Positions 39,119-52,247 of a stretch of 64,000 bases of DNA are shown here, piece after piece. The position numbers were made by a program, and so were the translations under genes. This DNA is from Euonymus europaeus. Taxonomy: Eukaryota; Streptophyta; Magnoliopsida; Celastrales; Celastraceae. The notes below the pieces were generated by a model, which did not search any database, was not told the DNA's origin, and saw only the letters and a list, made by a program, of their open reading frames with translations. The first letter of the stretch is position 1, and every line of letters begins with the position of its first letter. Location: positions 16,882,001 through 16,946,000 of the forward strand of contig OY756962.1 of the NCBI GenBank assembly GCA_963580455.1, given 5' to 3'.

Positions 39119-41890
39119 TTGACAAAAAAGAACAATAAAAAGTCTATCCCGAGCAACTTTGTTGGTCCGAAGTTGCCCAACGCTCTCTATTGAGGAAATT
39201 TTAACGATTTTGTCCATTTGTGATAAAAAGTTAGTGTTTTGGCATCATAATAATCTTGGAAGCTTATACTCCTAAAATTTGGCATAGAAGTACAATAAAA
39301 AGTGTACACGGAGCAAATTTGATGGTCCGAAGTTGAACAACTCTCTCTATGGAGGAGTTTTTAACGCTTTTGTCCATTTGTCATAGAAAGATGGTGTTTT
39401 AGCATCGAAATAATCTAGGAAGCTTATACTCGTAAAATTTGACAAAAAAGAACAATAAAAAGTGTATCCCGAGCAACTTGAATGGTCCAAAGTTGCTCAA
39501 CTCTCTCTATGGAGGAGCGTTTAACGGTTTTGTCCATTTGTGATAAAAAGTTGGTGTTTTGGTCTCGAAATAATCTTGGAAGCTTATACTCGTAAAATTT
39601 GACATAGAAGAACAATAAAAAGTGTACACCGAGCAATTTTGATGGTCTGAAGTTTCTCAACTCTCTCTATGGAGGAGCTTTTAACGGTTTTGTCCATTTG
39701 TAGTAAAAAGTTCGTTTTTTGGCATCGAAATAATCTAGGACGCTTATACTCATAAAATTTAACATAGAAGAAGAATAAAAAGTATACATCGAGCAACTTT
39801 GATGGTTCGAAGTTGCTCCACACTCTCTATGGAGGAGCTTTCAACGGTTTTGTCCATTTCTCATAGAAAGTTGTTGATTTGGAATCGAAATAATTTTGGA
39901 AGATTATACTCATAAAATTTGACATAGAAGAACAATAAAAAGTGTACACCGAGAACCTTTGATGGTCCGAAGTTGCTCAACTCTCTCTATGGAGGAGATT
40001 TTAATGGTTTTGTCCATTTGTGATCAAAAGTTGGTGTTTTGGCATCGAAATAATCTTGGAAGCTTATCCTCGTTAAATTTGACATAGAAGAACAATAAAA
40101 GGTGTACACCGAGCAACTATGATGGTCCGAAGTTTCTCAACTCCTTCTGTGGAGGAGCTTTTAACGGTTTTGTCCATTTGTCGTAAAAAGTTCGTTTTTT
40201 GGCATCGTACTAATCTCGGAAGCTTATACTCATAAAATTTAACATAGAAGAACAATAAAAATTGTACATCGAGCAACTTTGATGGTTCGAAGTTGCTCAA
40301 CTCTCTCTATGGAGGAGCTTTTAACGGTTTTGTCCATTTCTCATAGAAAGATGGTGTTTTAGCATCGAAATAATCTAGGAAGCTTATACTCGTAAAATTT
40401 GACAAAAAAGAACAATAAAAAGTGTATCCCGAGCAACTTTGTTGGTCCGAAGTTGCTCAAATCTCTCTATGGAGGGGCTTTTAACGGTTTTCTCCATTTG
40501 TCGTAAAAAGTTCGTTTTTTGGCATCGAAATAAACTTGGAAGCTTATACTTGTAAAATTTGACATAGAAGAACAATAAAAAGTGTACATCGAACAACTTT
40601 GTTGGTCCGAAGTTGCTCCACACTCTCTATGGAGGAGCTTTTAACGGTTTTGTCCATCTCTCATAGAAAGTTGGTGATTTGGAATCGAAATAATCTCCGA
40701 ATCTTATACTCGTAAAATATAACATAGAAGAACAGTAAAAAATGTACACCAAGCAACTTTGATGGTCCGAAGTTGCTCAACTCTCTCTATGGAGGAGATT
40801 TTAACGGTTTTGTCCATTTGTCGTAAAAAGTTCGTTTTTTGGCATCGAAATAATCTAGGATGCTTATACTCATAAAATTTAACATAGAAGAACAATAAAA
40901 AGTGTACATCGAGCAACTTTGATGGTTCGAAGTTGCTCAACTCTCTCTATTGAGGAGCTTTTAACGGTTTTGCCCATTTCTCATAGAAAGTTGGTGATTT
41001 GGAATCGGAATAATCTTGGAAGCTTATACTCATAAAATTTGACGTAGAATAACAATAAAAAGTATACACCAAGCAACTTTGATGGTCCGAAGTTGCTCAA
41101 CTCTCTCTATGGAGGGGCTTTTAACGGTTTTCTCCATTTGTCATAGAAAGATGGTGTTTTAGCATCGAAATAATCTAGGAAGCTTATACTCGTAAAATTT
41201 GAAAAAGAAAAACAATAAAAAGTCTATCCCGAGCAACTTTGTTGGTCCGAAGTTGCTCAACTCTTTCTGTGGAGGAGATTTTAACGGTTTTCTCCATTTG
41301 CGATAAAAAGTTGGTGTTTTGGCATTGAAATAATCTTGGAAGCTTATACTCGTAAAATTTGACATAGAAGAACAATAAAAAGTGTACACCGAGCAACTTT
41401 GATGGTCCGAAGTTGCTCAACTCTCTCTAGGGATGAGCTGTTAACGGGTTTGTCCATTTGTCATAGAAAGATGGTGTTTTAGCATCGAAATAATCTAGGA
41501 AGCTTATACTCGTAAAATTTGACAAAAAAGAACAATAAAAACTGTCTCCCGAGCAACTTTGTTGATCCGAAGTTGCTCAACTCTCTCTATGGAAGAGCTT
41601 TTAACGTTTTGTCCATTTGTGATAAAAAGTTGGTGTTTTGGCATCGAAATATGCTTGGAAGCTTATACTCCTAAAATTTGGCATAGAAGTACAATAAAAA
41701 GTGTACACCGAGCAAATTTGATGGTCCGAAGTTGAACAACTCTCTCTATGGAGGAGCTTTTAACGGTTTTGTCCATTTGTCATAGAAAGATGGTGTTTTA
41801 GCATCGAAATAATCTAGGAAGCTTATACTCGTAAAATTTGACAAAAAAGAACAATAAAAAGTGTATCCCGAGCAACTTTGTTGGTCCGAA
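39119..41890 (-). repeat. 17-mer HOR, copy 2 (2,719 bp period)
   Basis: Matches copy 1 at 2,719-2,720 bp spacing until about 41,890, where CTTAAATCTCTC replaces the CCCAACGCTCTC stretch. It carries the same lost G (near 41,607). It reads TATACATCG, GTCCATTTCTC and TTTAATGGTTTTG where copy 1 reads TATATATCG, GTCCGTTTCTC and TTTAAGGGTTTTG. Confidence 0.72.
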
Positions 41891-43881
41891 GTTGCTTAAA
41901 TCTCTCTATGGAGGGGCTTTTAACGGTTTTTTCCATTTGTCGTAAAAAGTTCATTTTTTGGCATCGAAATAAACTTGGAAGCTTATACTTGTAAAATTTG
42001 ACATAGAAGAACAATAAAAAGTGTACATCGAACAACTTTGTTGGTCCGAAGTTGCTCCACACTCTCTATGGAGGAGCTTTTAACGGTTTTGTCCATTTCT
42101 CATAGAAAGTTGGTGATTTGGAATCGAAATAATCTCGGAAGCTTATACTCGTAAAATATAACATAGAAGAACAGTAAAAAATGTACACCACGCAACTTTG
42201 ATGGTCCGAAGTTGCTCAACTCTCTCTATGGAGGAGATTTTAACGGTTTTGTCCATTTGTCGTAAAAAGTTCGTTTTTTGGCATCGAAATAATCTAGGAA
42301 GCTTATACTCATAAAATTTAACATAGAAGAACAATAAAAAGTGTACATCGGGCAACTTTGATGGTTCGAAGTTGCTCAACTCTCTCTATGGAGGAGCTTT
42401 TAACGGTTTTGCCCATTTCTCATAGAAAGTTGGTGATTTGGAATCGGAATAATCTTGGAAGCTTATAATCATAAAATTTGACATAGAATAACAATAAAAA
42501 GTATACACCCAGCAACTTTGATGGTCCGAAGTTGCTGAACTCTCTCTATGGAGGGGCTTTTAACGGTTTTCTCCATTTGTCATAGAAAGATGGTGTTTTA
42601 GCATCGAAATAATCTAGGAAGCTTATACTCGTAAAATTTGAAAAAGAAAAACAATAAAAAGTCTATCCCGAGCAACTTTGTTGGTCCGAAGTTGCTCAAC
42701 TCTCTCTGTGTAGGAGATTTTAACGGTTTTCTCCATTTGCGATAAAAAGTTGGTGTTTTGGCATCGAAATAATCTTGGAAGCTTATACTCGTAAAATTTG
42801 ACATAGAAGAACAATAAAAAGTGTACACCGAGCAACTTTGATGGTCCGAAGTTGCTCAACTCTCTCTAGGGATGAGCTGTTAACGGGTTTGTCCATTTGT
42901 CATAGAAAGATGGTGTTTTAGCATCGAAATAATCTAGGAAGCTTATACTCGTAAAATTTGACAAAAAAGAACAATAAAAATTGTCTCCCGAGCAACTTTG
43001 TTGATCCGAAGTTGCTCAACTCTCTCTATGGAAGAGCTTTTAACGTTTTGTCCATTTGTGATAAAAAGTTGGTGTTTTGGCATCGAAATATTCTTGGAAG
43101 CTTATACTTGTAAAATTTGACATAGAAGAACAATAAAAAGTGTATCCCGAGCAACTTTGATGGTCCGAAGTTTCTCAACTCTCTTTATGGAGGAGCTTTT
43201 AACGGTTTTGTCCATTTGTCGTAAAAAGTTCATTTTTTTGCATCGAAATAATCTAGGAAGCTTATACTCATAAAATTTAACATAGAAGAACAATAAAAAG
43301 TGTACATCGAGCAAATTTGGCGATTCGAAGTTGCTCAACTCTCTCTATGGAGGAGCTTTTAACGGTTTTGTCCATTTCTCATAGAAAGTTGGTGATTTGG
43401 AATCGAAATAATCTTGAAAGCTTATACTTACAAAATTTGAAATAGAATAACAATAAAAAGTATACACCCAGCAACTTTGATGGTCCGAAGTTGCTCAACT
43501 CTCTCTATGGAGGGGCTTTTAACGGTTTTCTCCATTTGTCATAGAAAGATGGTGTTTTAGCATCGAAATAATCTAGGAAGCTTATACTCGTAAAATTTGA
43601 AAAAGAAAAACAATAAAAAGTCTATCCCGAGCAACTTTGTTGGTCCGAAGTTGCTCAACTCTCTCTGTGGAGGAGATTTTAACGGTTTTCTCCATTTGCG
43701 ATAAAAAGTTGGTGTTTTGGCATCGAAATAATCTTGGAAGCTTATACTCGTAAAATTTGACATAGAAGAACAATAAAAAGTGTACACCGAGCAACTTTGA
43801 TGGTCCGAAGTTGCCCAACTCTCTCTAGGGATGAGCTGTTAACGGGTTTGTCCATTTGTCATAGAAAGATGGTGTTTTAGC
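39764..43881 (-). repeat. 4,118 bp tandem segmental duplication, copy 1
   Basis: From CATAGAAGAAGAATAAAAAG near 39,763 the sequence recurs 4,118 bp downstream for about 3.66 kb. The distance equals 26 x 160 minus 42, exactly explained by two one-base losses (about 41,607 and 43,040) and the 40 bp loss near 43,880. It holds the whole 9-mer pair plus flanking monomers. Confidence 0.78.
40300..43108 (-). repeat. 9-mer HOR, 1,439 bp period, about two copies
   Basis: Sequence from about 40,300 recurs 1,439 bp downstream until about 43,108, where CTTATACTTGTAAAATT replaces CTTATACTCCTAAAATT. The period is 9 x 160 minus 1, again through the one-base loss in TTTTAACGTTTTG (near 41,607 and 43,040). 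The same 9-mer pair returns at about 44,418-47,226 as part of the larger duplication. Confidence 0.75.
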
Positions 43882-43900
43882 ATAGAAGAAGAATAAAAAG
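43860..43900 (-). other. Out-of-register junction, 40 bp lost from a monomer
   Basis: GGTGTTTTAGCAT (class B) is joined directly to AGAAGAAGAATAAAAAG, skipping the 40 bases that normally lie between CATCGAAAT and CATAGAAG, including the HindIII site. The two edges share CAT, so the joint is a microhomology joint and not an in-register exchange. It marks the boundary between the two copies of the 4,118 bp duplication. Confidence 0.85.
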
Positions 43901-46900
43901 TATATATCGAGCAACTTTGATGGTTCGAAGTTGCTCCACACTCTCTATGGAGGAGCTTTCAACGGTTTTGTCCGTTTCTCATAGAAAGTTGTTGATTTGG
44001 AATCGAAATAATTTTGGAAGATTATACTCATAAAATTTGACATAGAAGAACAATAAAAAGTGTACACCGAGAACCTTTGATGGTCCGAAGTTGCTCAACT
44101 CTCTCTATGGAGGAGATTTTAAGGGTTTTGTCCATTTGTGATCAAAAGTTGGTGTTTTGGCATCGAAATAATCTTGGAAGCTTATCCTCGTTAAATTTGA
44201 CATAGAAGAACAATAAAAGGTGTACACCGAGCAACTATGATGGTCCGAAGTTTCTCAACTCTTTCTGTGGAGGTGCTTTTAACGGTTTTGTCCATTTGTC
44301 GTAAAAAGTTCGTTTTTTGGCATCGTAATAATCTCGGAAGCTTATACTCATAAAATTTAACATAGAAGAACAATAAAAATTGTACATCGAGCAACTTTGA
44401 TGGTTCGAAGTTGCTCAACTCTCTCTATGGAGGAGCTTTTAACGGTTTTGTCCATTTGTCATAGAAAGATGGTGTTTTAGCATCGAAATAATCTAGGAAG
44501 CTTATACTCGTAAAATTTGACAAAAAAGAACAATAAAAAGTGTATCCCGAGCAACTTTGTTGGTCCGAAGTTGCTCAAATCTCTCTATGGAGGGGCTTTT
44601 AACGGTTTTCTCCATTTGTCGTAAAAAGTTCGTTTTTTGGCATCGAAATAAACTTGGAAGCTTATACTTGTAAAATTTGACATAGAAGAACAATAAAAAG
44701 TGTACATCGAACAACTTTGTTGGTCCGAAGTTGCTCCACACTCTCTATGGAGGAGCTTTTAACGGTTTTGTCCATTTCTCATAGAAAGTTGGTGATTTGG
44801 AATCGAAATAATCTCCGAAGCTTATACTCGTAAAATATAACGTAGAAGAACAGTAAAAAATGTACACCAAGCAACTTTGATGGTCCGAAGTTGCTCAACT
44901 CTCTCTATAGAGAAGATTTTAACGGTTTTGTCCATTTGTCGTAAAAAGTTCGTTTTTTGGCATCGAAATAATCTAGGATGCTTATACTCATAAAATTTAA
45001 CATAGAAGAACAATAAAAAGTGTACATCGAGCAACTTTGATGGTTCGAAGTTGCTCAAGTCTCTCTATTGAGGAGCTTTTAACGGTTTTGCCCATTTCTC
45101 ATAGAAAGTTGGTGATTTGGAATCGGAATAATCTTGGAAGCTTATACTCATAAAATTTGACGTAGAATAACAATAAAAAGTATACACCAAGCAACTTTGA
45201 TGGTCCGAAGTTGCTCAACTCTCTCTATGGAGGGGCTTTTAACGGTTTTCTCCATTTGTCACAGAAAGATGGTGTTTTAGCATCGAAATAATCTAGGAAG
45301 CTTATACTCGTAAAATTTGAAAAAGAAAAACAATAAAAAGTCTATCCCGAGCAACTTTGTTGGTCCGAAGTTGCTCAACTCTCTCTGTGGAGGAGATTTT
45401 AATGGTTTTCTCCATTTGCGATAAAAAGTTGGTGTTTTGGCATTGAAATAATCTTGGAAGCTTATACTCGTAAAATTTGACATAGAAGAACAATAAAAAG
45501 TGTACACCGAGCAACTTTGATGGTCCGAAGTTGCTCAACTCTCTCTAGGGATGAGCTGTTAACGGGTTTGTCCATTTGTCATAGAAAGATGGTGTTTTAG
45601 CATCGAAATAATCTAGGAAGCTTATACTCGTAAAATTTGACAAAAAAGAACAATAAAAACTGTCTCCTGAGCAACTTTGTTGATCCGAAGTTGTTCAACT
45701 CTCTCTATGGAAGAGCTTTTAACGTTTTGTCCATTTGTGATAAAAAGTTGTTGTTTCGGCATCGAAATATTCTTGGAAGCTTATACTCCTAAAATTTGGC
45801 ATAGAAGTACAATAAAAAGTGTACACCGAGCAAATTTGATGGTCCGAAGTTGAACAACTCTCTCTATGGAGGAGCTTTTAACGGTTTTGTCCATTTGTCA
45901 TAGAAAGATGGTGTTTTAGCATCGAAATAATCTAGGAAGCTTATACTCGTAAAATTTGACAAAAAAGAACAATAAAAAGTGTATCCCGAGCAACTTTGTT
46001 GGTCCGAAGTTGCTTAAATCTCTCTATGGAGGGGCTTTTAACGGTTTTTTCCATTTGTCGTAAAAAGTTCATTTTTTGGCATCGAAATAAACTTGGAAGC
46101 TTATACTTGTAAAATTTGACATAGAAGAACAATAAAAAGTGTACATCGAACAACTTTGTTGGTCCGAAGTTGCTCCACACTCTCTATGGAGGAGCTTTTA
46201 ACGGTTTTTTCCATTTCTCATAGAAAGTTGGTGATTTGGAATCGAAATAATCTCGGAAGCTTATACTCGTAAAATATAACATAGAAGAACAGTAAAAAAT
46301 GTACACCACGCAACTTTGATGGTCCGAAGTTGCTCAACTCTCTCTATGGAGGAGATTTTAACGGTTTTGTCCATTTGTCGTAAAAAGTTCGTTTTTTGGT
46401 ATCGAAATAATCTAGGAAGCTTATACTCATAAAATTTAACATAGAAGAACAATAAAAAGTGTACATCGGGCAACTTTGATGGTTCGAAGTTGCTCAACTC
46501 TCTCTATGGAGGAGCTTTTAACGGTTTTGCCCATTTCTCATAGAAAGTTGGTGATTTGGAATCGGAATAATCTTGGAAGCTTATACTCATAAAATTTGAC
46601 ATAGAATAACAATAAAAAGTATACACCCAGCAACTTTGATGGTCCGAAGTTGCTCAACTCTCTCTATGGAGGGGCTTTTAACGGTTTTCTCCATTTGTCA
46701 TAGAAAGATGGTGTTTTAGCATCGAAATAATCTAGGAAGCTTATACTCGTAAAATTTGAAAAAGAAAAACAATAAAAAGTCTATCCCGAGCAACTTTGTT
46801 GGTCCGAAGTTGCTCAGCTCTCTCTGTGGAGGAGATTTTAACGGTTTTCTCCATTTGCGATAAAAAGTTGGTGTTTTGGCATCGAAATAATCTTGGAAGC

Positions 46901-47540
46901 TTATACTCGTAAAATTTGACATAGAAGAACAATAAAAAGTGTACACCGAGCAACTTTGATGGTCCGAAGTTGCCCAACTCTCTCTAGGGATGAGCTGTTA
47001 ACGGGTTTGTCCATTTGTCATAGAAAGATGGTGTTTTAGCATCGAAATAATCTAGGAAGCTTATACTCGTAAAATTTGACAAAAAAGAACAATAAAAAGT
47101 GTCTCCCGAGCAACTTTGTTGATCCGAAGTTGCTCAACTCTCTCTATGGAAGAGCTTTTAATGTTTTGTCCATTTGTGATAAAAAGTTGGTGTTTTGGCA
47201 TCGAAATATTCTTGGAAGCTTATACTTGTAAAATTTGACATAGAAGAACAATAAAAAGTGTATCCCGAGCAACTTTGATGGTCCGAAGTTTCTCAACTCT
47301 CTTTATGGAGGAGCTTTTAACGGTTTTGTCCATTTGTCGTAAAAAGTTCATTTTTTTGCATCGAAATAATCTAGGAAGCTTATACTCATAAAATTTAACA
47401 TAGAAGAACAATAAAAAGTGTACATCGAGCAACTTTGATTGTTCGAAGTTGCTCAACTCTCTCTATGGAGGAGCTTTTAACGGTTTTATCCATTTCTCAT
47501 AGAAAGTTGGTGATTTGGAATCGAAATAATCTTGGAAGCT
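43882..47540 (-). repeat. 4,118 bp tandem segmental duplication, copy 2
   Basis: It matches copy 1 until about 47,540, where CTTGAAAGCTTATACTTA gives way to CTTGGAAGCTTATACTCA. The first 0.6 kb carries TATATATCG, GTCCGTTTCTC and TTTAAGGGTTTTG, the spellings found near 37.06-37.3 kb and not those of copy 1 near 39.8-40.0 kb. The nearest relative of this start is therefore the stretch 6,837 bp upstream. Confidence 0.75.
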
Positions 47541-49529
47541 TATACTCATAAAATTTGACATAGAATAACAATAAAAAGTGTACACCGAGCAACTTTGATT
47601 GTCCGAAGTTGCTCAACTCTCTCTATGGAGGGGCTTTTAATGGTTTTGTCCATTTGTCATAGAATGATGGTGTTTTAGCATCGAAATAATCTAGGAAGCT
47701 TATACTCGTAAAATTTGACATAGAAGAACAATAAAAAGTGTACACCGAGCAACTTTGATGGTTTGAAGTTTCTCAACTCTCTCTATGGAGGAGCTTTTAA
47801 CGGTTTTGTCCATTTGTCATAGAAAGATGGTGTTTTAGCATCGAAATAATCTAGGAAGCTTATACTCGTAAAATTTGACAAAAAAGAACAATAAAAAGTG
47901 TATCCCGAGCAATTTTGTTGGTCCGAAGTTGCTCAAATCTCTCTATGGAGGGGCTTTTAACGGTTTTGTCCATTTGTCGTAAAAAGTTCGTTTTTTGGCA
48001 TCGAAATAAACTTGGAAGCTTATACTTGTAAAATTTGACATAGAAGAACAATAAAAAGTGTACATCGAACAACTTTGTTGGTCCGAAGTTGCTCCACACT
48101 CTCTATGGAGGAGCTTTTAACGGTTTTGTCCATTTCTAATAGAAAGTTGGTGATTTGGAATCGAAATAATCTCGGAAGCTTATACTCGTAAAATATAACA
48201 TAGAAGAACAGTAAAAAATGTACACCAAGCAACTTTGTTGGTCCGAAGTTGCTCCACACTCTCTATGGAGGAGCTTTTAACGGTTTTGTCCATTTCTCAT
48301 AGAAAGTTGGTGATTTGGAATCGAAATAATCTCGGAAGCTTATACTCGTAAAATATAACATAGAAGAGCAGTAAAAAATGTACACCAAGCAACTTTGATG
48401 GTCCGAAGTTGCTCAACTCTCTCTATGGAGGAGATTTTAACGGTTTTGTCCATTTGTCGTAAAAAGTTCGTTTTTTGGCATCGAAATAGTCTAGGAAGCT
48501 TATACTCATAATATTTAACATAGAAGAACAATAAAAAGTGTACATCGAGCAACTTTGATGGTTCGAAGTTGCTCAACTCCTTCTATGGAGGTTCTTTTAA
48601 CGGTTTTGCTCATTTCTCATAGAAAGTTGGTGATTTGGAATCGGAATAATCTTGGAAGCTTATACTCATAAAATTTGACATAGAATAACAATAAAAAGTA
48701 TACACCAAGCAACTTTGATGGTCCGAAGTTGCTCAACTCTCTCTATGGAGGGCTTTTAACGGTTTTGTCCATTTGTCATAGAAAGATGGTGTTTTAGCAT
48801 CGAAATAATCTAGGAAGCTTATACTCGTAAAATTTGAAAAAGAAAAACAATAAAAAGTCTATCCCGAGCAACTTTGTTTGTCCGAAGTTGCTCAACTCTC
48901 ACTGTGGAGGAGATTTTAACGGTTTTCTCCATTTGCGATAAAAAGTTGGTGTTTTGGCATCGAAATAATCTTGGAAGCTTATACTCGTAAAATTTCACAT
49001 AGAAGAACAATAAAAAGTGTACACCGAGCAACTTTGATGGTCCGAAGTTGCTCAACTCTCTCTAGGGATGAGCTGTTAACGGGTTTGTCCATTTGTCATA
49101 GAAAGATGGTGTTTTAGCATCGAAATAATCTAGGAAGCTTATACTCGTAAAATTTGACAAAAAAGAACAGTAAAAAGTGTCTCCCGAGCAACTTTGTTGA
49201 TCCGAAGTTGCTCAACTCTCTCTATGGAAGAGCTTTTAACGTTTTGTCCATTTGTGATAAAAAGTTGGTGTTTTGGTATCGAAATATTCTTGGAAGCTTA
49301 TACTCGTAAAATTTGACATAGAAGAACAATAAAAAGTGTATCCCGAGCAACTTTGATGGTCCGAAGTTTCTCAACTCTCTTTATGGAAAAGCTTTTAACG
49401 GTTTTGTCCATTTGTCGTAAAAAGTTCATTTTTTTGCATCGAAATAATCTAGGAAGCTTATACTCATAAAATTTAACATAGAAGAACAATAAAAAGTGTA
49501 CATCGAGCAAATTTGGTGATTCGAAGTTG
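47541..49529 (-). repeat. Satellite monomers related to the 37.8-55 kb group, with a one-monomer duplication
   Basis: Monomers repeat those of neighbouring blocks in a locally different order. Bases 48,081-48,240 and 48,241-48,400 are copies of one monomer with three differences by eye. The word AGAATGATGG near 47,661 recurs near 51,018 and 53,896, tying this stretch to the next HOR. Only satellite is present. Confidence 0.68.
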
Positions 49530-52247
49530 CTCAACTCTCTCTATGGAGGAGCTTTTAACGGTTTTGTCCATTTCTCATGGAAAGTTGGTGGTTTGGAATC
49601 GAAATAATCTTGGAAGCTTATACTCATTAAATTTGACATAGAATAACAATAAAAAGTGTACACCGAGCAACTTTGATGGTCCGAAGTTGCTCAACTCTCT
49701 CTATGGAGGGGCTTTTAACGGTTTTGTCCATTTATCATAGAAAGATGGTGTTTTAGCATCGAAATAATCTAGGAAGCTTATACTCATAAAATTTGACAAA
49801 GAAGAACAATAAAAAGTCTATCCCGAGCAACTTTGTTGGTCCGAAGTTGCCCAACGCTCTCTATTGAGGAAATTTTAACGGTTTTGTCCATTTGTGATAA
49901 AAAGTTAGTGTTTTGGCATCAAAATAATCTTGGAAGCTTATACTCCTAAAATTTGGCATAGAAGTACAATAAAAAGTGTACACCGAGCAAATTTGATGGT
50001 CCGAAGTTGAACAACTCTCTCTATGGAGGAGCTTTTAACGGTTTTGTCCATTTGTCATAGAAAGATGGTGTTTTAGCATCGAAATAATCTAGGAAGCTTA
50101 TACTCGTAAAATTTGACATAGAAGAACAATAAAAAGTGTACACCGAGCAACTTTGATGGTCCGAAGTTGCTCAACTCTCTCTAGGGATGAGCTGTTAACG
50201 GGTTTGTCCATTTGTCATTGAAAGATGGTGTTTTAGCATCGAAATAATCTAGGAAGCTTATACTCGCAAAATTTGACAAAAAAGAACAATAAAAAGTGTC
50301 TCCCGAGCAACTTTGTTGATCCGAAGTTGCTCAACTCTCTCTATGGAAGAGCTTTTAACGTTTTGTCCATTTGTGATAAAAAGTTGGTGTTTTGGCATCG
50401 AAATATTCTTGGAAGCTTATACTCATAAAATTTGGCATAGAAGTACAATAAAAAGTGTACACCGAGCAAATTTGATGGTCCGAAGTTGCTCCACACTCTC
50501 TATGGAGGAGCTTTCAACGGTTTTGTCCATTTCTCATAGAAAGTTGTTGATTTGGAATCGAAATAATTTTGGAAGATTATACTCATAAAATTTGACATAG
50601 AAGAACAATAAAAAGTGTACACCGAGAACCTTTGATGGTCCGAAGTTGCTCAACTCTCTCTATGGAGGAGATTTTAACGGTTTTGTCCATTCGTGATCAA
50701 AAGTTGGTGTTTTGGCATCGAAATAATCTTGGAAGGTTATACTCGTTAAATTTGACATAGAAGAACAATAAAAGGTGTACACCGAGCAACTTTGATGGTC
50801 CGAAGTTTCTCAACTCTCTCTGTGGAGGAGCTTTTAACAGTTTTGTCCACTTGTCGTAAAAAGTTCATTTTTTTGCATCGAAATAATCTTGGAAGCTTAT
50901 ACTCATAAAATTTGACATAGAATAACAATAAAAAGTGTACACCGAGCAACTTTGATGGTCCGAAGTTGCTCAACTCTCTCTATGGAGGGCCTTTTAACGG
51001 TTTTGTCCATTTGTCATAGAATGATGGTGTTTTAGCATCGAAATAATCTAGGAAGCTTATACTCGTGAAATTTGACATAGAAGAACAATAAAAAGTGTAC
51101 ACCGAGCAACTTTGATGGTTTGAAGTTTGTCAACTCTCTCTATGGAGGAGCTTTTAACGGTTTTGTCCATTTGTCATAGAAAGATGGTGTTTTAGCATCG
51201 AAATAATCTAGGAAGCTTATACTCGTAAAATTAGACAAAAAAGAACAATAAAAAGTGTATCCCGAGCAATTTTGTTGGTCCGAAGTTGCTCAAATCTCTC
51301 TATGGAGGGGCTTTTAACGGTTTTGTCCATTTGTCGTAAAAAGTTCGTTTTTTGTCATCGAAATAAACTTGGAAGCTTATACTTGTAAAATTTGACATAG
51401 AAGAACAATAAAAAGTGTACATCGAACAACTTTGTTGCTCCGAAGTTGCTCCACACTCTCTATGGAGGAGCTTTTAACGGTTTTGTCCATTTCTCATAGA
51501 AAGTTGGTGATTTGGAATCGAAATAATCTCGGAAGCTTATACTCGTAAAATATAACATAGAAGAACAGTAAAAAATGTACACCAAGCAACTTTGATGGTC
51601 CGAAGTTGCTCAACTCTCTCTATGGAGGAGATTTTAACGGTTTTGTCCATTTTACGTAAAAAGTTCGTTTTTTGGCATCGAAATAATCTGGGAAGCTTAT
51701 ACTCATAATATTTAACATAGAAGAACAATAAAAAGTGTACATCGAGCAACTTTGATGGTTCGAAGTTGCTCAACTCCTTCTATGGAGGTGCTTTTAACGG
51801 TTTTGCTCATTTCTCATAGAAAGTTGGTGATTTGGAATCGGAATAATCTTGGAAGCTTATACTCATAAAATTTGACATAGAATAACAATAAAAAGTATAC
51901 ACCAAGCAACTTTGATGGTCCGAAGTTGCTCAACTCTCTCTATGGAGGGCTTTTAACGGTTTTGTCCATTTGTCATAGAAAGATGGTGTTTTAGCATCGA
52001 AATAATCTAGGAAGCTTATACTCGTAAAATTTGACATAGAAGAACAATAAAAAATGTACACCGAGCAACTTTAATGGTTTGAAGTTTCTCAACTCTCTCT
52101 ATGGAGGAGCTTTTAACGGTTTTGTCCATTTGTCATAGAAAGATGGTGTTTTAGCATCGAAATAATCTAGGAAGCTTATACTCGTAAAATTTGACAAAAA
52201 AGAACAATAAAAAGTGTATCCCGAGCAACTTTGTTGGTCCGAAGTTG
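49530..52247 (-). repeat. 17-mer HOR of the 50 kb block, copy 1 (2,718 bp)
   Basis: The period equals 17 x 160 minus 2, explained by TTTTAACGTTTTG near 50,357 and GGAGGGCTTTTAACGG near 51,945, each one base short. Markers include GGAAGGTTATACTCG (HindIII site lost) near 50,731, CCATTCGTGATCAAAAG near 50,686 and TCGCAAAATTTGAC near 50,264. Confidence 0.75.

Noticed and set aside
50313..50588. Plus-strand 91-codon frame inside the reverse array (also at 53,031-53,306), as a sign of a second inversion or a gene
   Set aside because: The DNA is reverse-oriented satellite like its neighbours; the frame is an antisense reading that stays open because of the one-base loss in TTTTAACGTTTTG.
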